64,000 bases of DNA, from the NCBI RefSeq assembly GCF_042432825.1, contig NZ_JBHLWN010000020.1, forward strand, positions 1 through 64,000. The letters are read 5' to 3'. Each line of letters opens with the position of its first letter. Positions within the stretch are counted from its first letter, which is position 1. Source of the stretch: Gordoniibacillus chartarius (GTDB taxonomy: Bacteria > Bacillota > Bacilli > Paenibacillales > NBRC-103111). A model generated the notes under the pieces. It saw only the letters and a program-made list of their open reading frames with translations. It searched no databases and was not told the DNA's origin. Positions 60,232 through 64,000 of this stretch are shown piece by piece. The position numbers and the translations under genes are program-made.

Positions 60232-61988
60232 ACCGGGACCTCCTCGAGACCGACGGCCAGCATCCTGTGAAACCGGGAACGAGGGTCGGCGGCAAGCTCC
60301 GCCCGATTTCCTTGCTCGATGACGACGCCGCCTTCCAGCATGACAATCCGATCCGCCCTTTGCACCGTAGCCAGTCTATGCGCGATCAAGATGCAGGTGC
60401 GGTCCTGCAGGAGCTTGTCGATCGCATGCTCAATATGCCTCTCGGTAATCGGATCGAGACGGGAGGACGCTTCGTCGAGAATGACCAGACCCGGATCGGT
60501 CAAAAATACGCGCGCGAAGGCGAGCAGCTGGGCTTCTCCGGCCGACAAGCCTCCGCCGCCCGATGCGAGCGGCGTATCGAGTCCCAGCGGAAGCGACGCA
60601 TACCATGAATGGAGGCCGAGATCATCCAGCACCTCGATAATGCGCGAGTCCGGAATCGTCTCGTCGTACATCGTCAAGTTTTCGCGTACGGTGCCTTCCA
60701 GGATTTCAATGTTTTGCGTCACCAGCGCCACCTTCCTGCGCAAATCGTGCAGCTTCAGCTCGCGGATATCGATGCCGCCAATCTTCACCGCCCCGGCCTG
60801 CGGATCGTAGAAGCGGAGCAGCAGCCGGGCCAGCGTCGATTTGCCGCTTCCGGTACGTCCCAGCAGTCCGAGCGTTTGCCCGGGCTCCAGTAAGAACTGC
60901 AGGCTGCGGATCGTCGGAGAATCTTCCTCGTAGCCGAACGTTACGTCTTGGAACTCCACGGCCAGAGGCCCGTCCTGAATCGGAGCGCCGGGGCCGTCCG
61001 TGATTTTCGGCTTTATACTCAGCAATTCGCGAATGCGGGACAAGCTGGCGTCCGCCTTCTGAAGATCCTCCAGCTGGGTGCGGATTTTCTCAATGGGCTT
61101 GGCCAGCAGTTCCGTGTAATAAAAAATCAAGTATACGGTCCCGAACGAGATCGACTGCTGCTTCCACAAATACGCGCTGATCGCAAACGCGAGGGCGTTG
61201 CCCAGGGCGAAGACGATAATCGTCGTAATCCACATGGAGGCAAAACCGAGAAACGCTTTGGTCCGGAGCGGCAGCATACGGCGAATGAACGAATAAAACT
61301 TGTTCATGACGAAGCCCGCCGCACCGTTCGCCCGAGTATCCTCCGTCCCTTCCAGCTGCTCGCCGATAAAGCCGTAAAATTCCGCATTGGCCTGCCGCCA
61401 TTTGGCCCAAACCGGCACGGCGAATTTGCGGATCCATTGAATGACGAACACGGCGAACAAGACGAAGACGGTCATGCCCGCCCCGACCAGCACGTTTTCT
61501 CTGTACAGCAGCACCAGAATCCCCAGCATAAGCAGGAAATTGCCGGCCAAATGGATCAGAAAGGATGAAAAAAAGTTGGAAAGCGAATTAACGTCGCCGT
61601 CCACCCGTTCGATGATCGATCCGGTCGTCTGTGTTTTGTGAAAAGACATATCGAGCGACAGGCAATGCTCGACCAAGTCGCTGCGCAGCCGGTTCGTCGT
61701 TTTCCAGCCCAAATTCTCGCTGAAATAGGCGGCCGCGATCGATACCCCCTGCTGTACGATAGAAAAGCCGATGAACAGGGCGGCTGCTATGTAAAGCGGT
61801 TTCATATCGCCGGCCGATTGCGCCGTATCGATGAAAAATCGGATGATCTGCGGATTGATCAGCTGCAGACCGATTGAGACGAACAGCAGCAGCGCGAGAA
61901 ACGCCAACGTGCTTCTGTGAGGGAGCAGGTAGCGCTTCAGGATGGCTGAATACTGCTGTACATTCATGCTTGCCCGGTCGCGGTTCAC
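60228..61988 (-). CDS. ABC exporter half-transporter, catalytic subunit
   Basis: Partner subunit, about 586 residues. Walker A GRTGSGKSTLARLLL, signature LSAGEAQLLAFAR, Walker B LVILDEASSRLDPITE with the catalytic glutamate. I chose a GTG start (61988, MNRDRASMNVQQYSAIL), six bases after GAGGAGG. An ATG at 61967 would lack a site, and the frame start at 62021 precedes the Shine-Dalgarno. First gene of a two-gene operon. Confidence 0.9.
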   Translation of the reverse strand: MNRDRASMNVQQYSAILKRYLLPHRSTLAFLALLLFVSIGLQLINPQIIRFFIDTAQSAGDMKPLYIAAALFIGFSIVQQGVSIAAAYFSENLGWKTTNRLRSDLVEHCLSLDMSFHKTQTTGSIIERVDGDVNSLSNFFSSFLIHLAGNFLLMLGILVLLYRENVLVGAGMTVFVLFAVFVIQWIRKFAVPVWAKWRQANAEFYGFIGEQLEGTEDTRANGAAGFVMNKFYSFIRRMLPLRTKAFLGFASMWITTIIVFALGNALAFAISAYLWKQQSISFGTVYLIFYYTELLAKPIEKIRTQLEDLQKADASLSRIRELLSIKPKITDGPGAPIQDGPLAVEFQDVTFGYEEDSPTIRSLQFLLEPGQTLGLLGRTGSGKSTLARLLLRFYDPQAGAVKIGGIDIRELKLHDLRRKVALVTQNIEILEGTVRENLTMYDETIPDSRIIEVLDDLGLHSWYASLPLGLDTPLASGGGGLSAGEAQLLAFARVFLTDPGLVILDEASSRLDPITERHIEHAIDKLLQDRTCILIAHRLATVQRADRIVMLEGGVVIEQGNRAELAADPRSRFHRMLAVGLEEVPV

Positions 61989-62084
61989 ACCGTTCCTCCT
62001 CGCTAGCGGTCGTAGTATCAAGTACTTTATCCGAAACCGCCGGTACCGTCAATCCCTCATTCCCATTTTATTGTAAAATGGCGA

Positions 62085-62118
62085 AGAGCCGTCCGCTTGT
62101 GTTCAAGCAGACGGCTCT
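62085..62118. terminator. Inverted repeat between exporter and metallo-hydrolase
   Basis: AGAGCCGTC...GACGGCTCT with inner CGCTTG/CAAGC and loop TGTT; probably ends transcription of the metallo-hydrolase upstream, although the T run is poor. The following 160 bases to the gene show nothing recognisable. Confidence 0.6.
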
Positions 62119-62283
62119 ACCGGGCTTAACAGCTCAGGACCGCCAAGCTTATTTTCCCGCTTCGGCCTCCTCTGCCTGTTTACACGCGAGTAACGACACC
62201 AAGACGTCATCATCAGACAGGCCGCTCGTTCAAGCAGCGCCTAGTTGATACTTCAACGAAAGCTGCCGTTTATTCGCGTTTGT

Positions 62284-63015
62284 CTATTCGTGCTTATAAG
62301 GCAAACCTTTCAGATACTCGGCATGGCGGCGAACCTCATTAGCCCCCAGCGGCCCCCCGTGACCTAAATAAAAGGTGCGGTGTCCGGACGAGATTAAACG
62401 CAGAAGCTCTTCAGCTACCCGATGCGGGTCGTCCTCGAAAGGCGGGCGAATAGCACGATGCTTCCTCATGATACCGCCGACCAGAATACCCGAGGCCAAG
62501 AGGTCCCCCACCATAGCATCTTTAGAATCCAGTTCAACCGAAATAGAACCCGAGGTATGACCGGGTGTATGGGTAACCGTACCGGGTACGCCGAAACGGC
62601 GCAAATCGATGTCCTGCGTTCCGGATACCAATAAATCCGGCGTAAATCCCTCATAAGGCTGAAGGATAAATCCCGTTTTGAAGAAGAGCCGGGCAAACGG
62701 TCCCGTCGGGCAGAACGTCATCTTCTCTTCCTGGCTGTAATGCTTGGCGTCGCCTTCGTGGGCGAGTATAGGAGCCCCCGTTAGTTCCCGCAATCTCGCT
62801 GCACTGCCGGCGTGGTCAACATGCGCATGAGTGATGATAATAAGCTTGATGTCCCGGAAGGTCAGCTTCTCTTTCGCCAGCGCCCTTCCGATTTTCTGTT
62901 CCGATCCCGGTATACCGGCATCGACCAAGACGCAGCCGTCCGGTCCAAGCAGCAAATGAGCATTTACCATGTGCATCGGAAGGATGGGAATTCGGATAAT
63001 TTTCACTAAATTCAT
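62284..63015 (-). CDS. MBL-fold metallo-hydrolase
   Basis: A 243-residue metallo-beta-lactamase-fold enzyme with full metal set: THAHVDHAGSAARL (HxHxDH), VTHTPGHTSGSISVEL, AMVGDLLASG and a last histidine in FYLGHGGPLGANEV. Members of this group include glyoxalase-II-like and lactonase-like enzymes; specificity is unclear. It is divergent from a TetR regulator, whose operator lies 26 bases upstream of its start, so it is the likely target. Confidence 0.88.
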   Translation of the reverse strand: MNLVKIIRIPILPMHMVNAHLLLGPDGCVLVDAGIPGSEQKIGRALAKEKLTFRDIKLIIITHAHVDHAGSAARLRELTGAPILAHEGDAKHYSQEEKMTFCPTGPFARLFFKTGFILQPYEGFTPDLLVSGTQDIDLRRFGVPGTVTHTPGHTSGSISVELDSKDAMVGDLLASGILVGGIMRKHRAIRPPFEDDPHRVAEELLRLISSGHRTFYLGHGGPLGANEVRRHAEYLKGLPYKHE

Positions 63016-63040
63016 GTTAGAATCACTCCTCTAAAAAAAT

Positions 63041-63055
63041 ACCGAACGGTTCGGT
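63041..63055. promoter_or_regulatory. TetR-type palindromic operator
   Basis: ACCGAACGGTTCGGT: perfect 7-bp arms around one base, inside an A/T-rich flank, between the divergent hydrolase and tetR genes. Confidence 0.75.
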
Positions 63056-63145
63056 TTTTTTATAGAGTAACAAATATTTCTCGATTCCGCCATAGCAATG
63101 GTAAAATAAAAAAATGATAGCATCGTTACGCGGAGGTCATCATTC

Positions 63146-63739
63146 ATGCGCAAGGGCGAAAAAACACGCCAGCATATTATTGAAAAAGCAGCCGGGCTGT
63201 TTAATCAAAAAGGTTACGCCGGCTCTTCGATACAAGACATTATGGAGGTCACTGGATTAACCAAAGGCGGTGTGTATCGGACCTTTTCCGGGAAAGACGA
63301 GATCGCGCTCGAAGCGTTCGATTATGCCTCCCGGATTCTGATGGGGCATTTCTTGAATGCCGCCGAAAAGGCGGAAACGGCGGTAGACAAAATCATGGCG
63401 GTATGCGCGGTGTACGAAGATCCCGTAAACCATCCTCCGATCGAAGGAGGGTGCCCATTGCTTAACACGGCGGTAGAAGCGGATGACGGATATCTTCCGC
63501 TCCGAGAGAAGGCGGCAGCTGCGCATAGTCAATTCACAGCGTTTATTCAAGGCATATTGGATAAAGGAGTCTCCTCCGGGGAGCTTCTCCCGACTCTCCA
63601 TACGGAAGCTCTCGCGTCATTCGTAGTTTCTTCCTTGGAAGGCAGCGTCATGGCAAGCCGATTAACCGGGGACAATAAGCACGCCGGGTTCGTCATTCAC
63701 CAGATCAAGACCATCCTTTCCACATATCAAATAAAATAG
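63146..63739 (+). CDS. TetR/AcrR-family transcriptional repressor
   Basis: A 197-residue repressor. DNA-binding domain KTRQHIIEKAAGLFNQKGYAGSSIQDIMEVTGLTKGGVYRTFSGKDEIALEAF at the N-terminus; the C-terminal ligand domain has CPLLNTAVEADDG, as in the YcdC/PsrA-like group. The ATG follows GGAGGTC. Likely represses itself and the divergent metallo-hydrolase through the palindrome at 63041. Confidence 0.92.
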   Translation: MRKGEKTRQHIIEKAAGLFNQKGYAGSSIQDIMEVTGLTKGGVYRTFSGKDEIALEAFDYASRILMGHFLNAAEKAETAVDKIMAVCAVYEDPVNHPPIEGGCPLLNTAVEADDGYLPLREKAAAAHSQFTAFIQGILDKGVSSGELLPTLHTEALASFVVSSLEGSVMASRLTGDNKHAGFVIHQIKTILSTYQIK

Positions 63740-63784
63740 GAAACAAGCCGCAAGCGGCGTTGCGCTGTTATGCGGGTACGTAAA

Positions 63785-63821
63785 GAAAGCTCCCTTGGCT
63801 CTTGCGAGGCCGGGAGCTTTC
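63785..63821 (+). terminator. Hairpin after tetR
   Basis: GAAAGCTCCC / GGGAGCTTTC with a 17-nt loop, 45 bases past the tetR stop; no clear T run. Confidence 0.55.
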
Positions 63822-64000
63822 CAAGTTCGGGGATACCGAATTTATTGTTCTACCGTTCAAGAAATCGCTGTGCGTTTCCCGGTTCGCGAGCTTGCAGCCA
63901 TCCGACAATATAAGATTCGCCGACGATGACAGGCTATCTACATTTGAGTTTTAGCCGATATCTTTTTTCAACGGGTTATACGTTGTCGTGCCCCCCTACT
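63822..64000. other. Window end without recognised features
   Basis: No frame with start, ribosome site and coding character was seen in the last 180 bases. Confidence 0.4.

Overview
The window looks like chromosome from a GC-rich, endospore-forming Gram-positive of the Paenibacillaceae (Paenibacillus or a close relative). The evidence is a gerA/gerB/ger(x)C germination operon, a YjcZ-type sporulation peptide, an S-layer-homology (SLH) surface protein, Lpl-type sugar ABC importers, membrane-anchored AraC regulators and strong Shine-Dalgarno sites. No rRNA, tRNA, IS element, phage or CRISPR array was recognised.

Layout. 0.06-3.5 kb: germination operon whose last gene is cut short. 3.9-5.95 kb: a YceI-family protein and a BlaI/M56 regulatory pair, with the same palindrome in front of yceI and blaI. 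6.4-12.7 kb: an ATPase, a heme-monooxygenase-like protein, a YheI/YheH-like heterodimeric exporter with a PadR regulator, and a metallo-hydrolase. 13.4-17.6 kb: a PspA cluster and a chemoreceptor. 17.8-32.9 kb: a plant-polysaccharide locus with a GH115-like enzyme, a membrane AraC regulator, two paralogous sugar-binding lipoproteins, a rhamnogalacturonan-acetylesterase-like protein, two permeases, a GH106-like enzyme and an AraC activator. Its two transcription units share a conserved promoter region. 33.4-34.8 kb: 26 tandem copies of a 51/52-bp GC-rich hairpin unit. 34.9-36.2 kb: YitT and a small membrane protein.

36.6-45.7 kb is the most interesting part. On the minus strand a cobalamin riboswitch with its own intrinsic terminator precedes a 1502-residue secreted protein. 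That protein has two alpha/alpha-toroid (prenyltransferase/squalene-oxidase-like) domains, three DUF4430 (transcobalamin C-terminal-like) domains and three SLH domains. Behind it follow a DUF4430 lipoprotein and a complete ECF transporter (T, fused A-A, S). An alpha/alpha toroid plus a DUF4430-type domain is the architecture of animal intrinsic factor and transcobalamin. I infer a bacterial surface B12-capture system that passes cobalamin to a dedicated ECF importer.

45.7-64 kb: arsenate reductase and arsenite pump, an Lrp-type regulator, metallo-hydrolases, a DUF4405 membrane protein, YjcZ, a GH2 enzyme with an AraC regulator, MepB, a second YitT, small housekeeping enzymes, a transglutaminase-like protein, a second heterodimeric ABC exporter, and a TetR regulator divergent from a metallo-hydrolase with a palindromic operator between them.

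All functions are read by eye from motifs and context. No similarity search was run.
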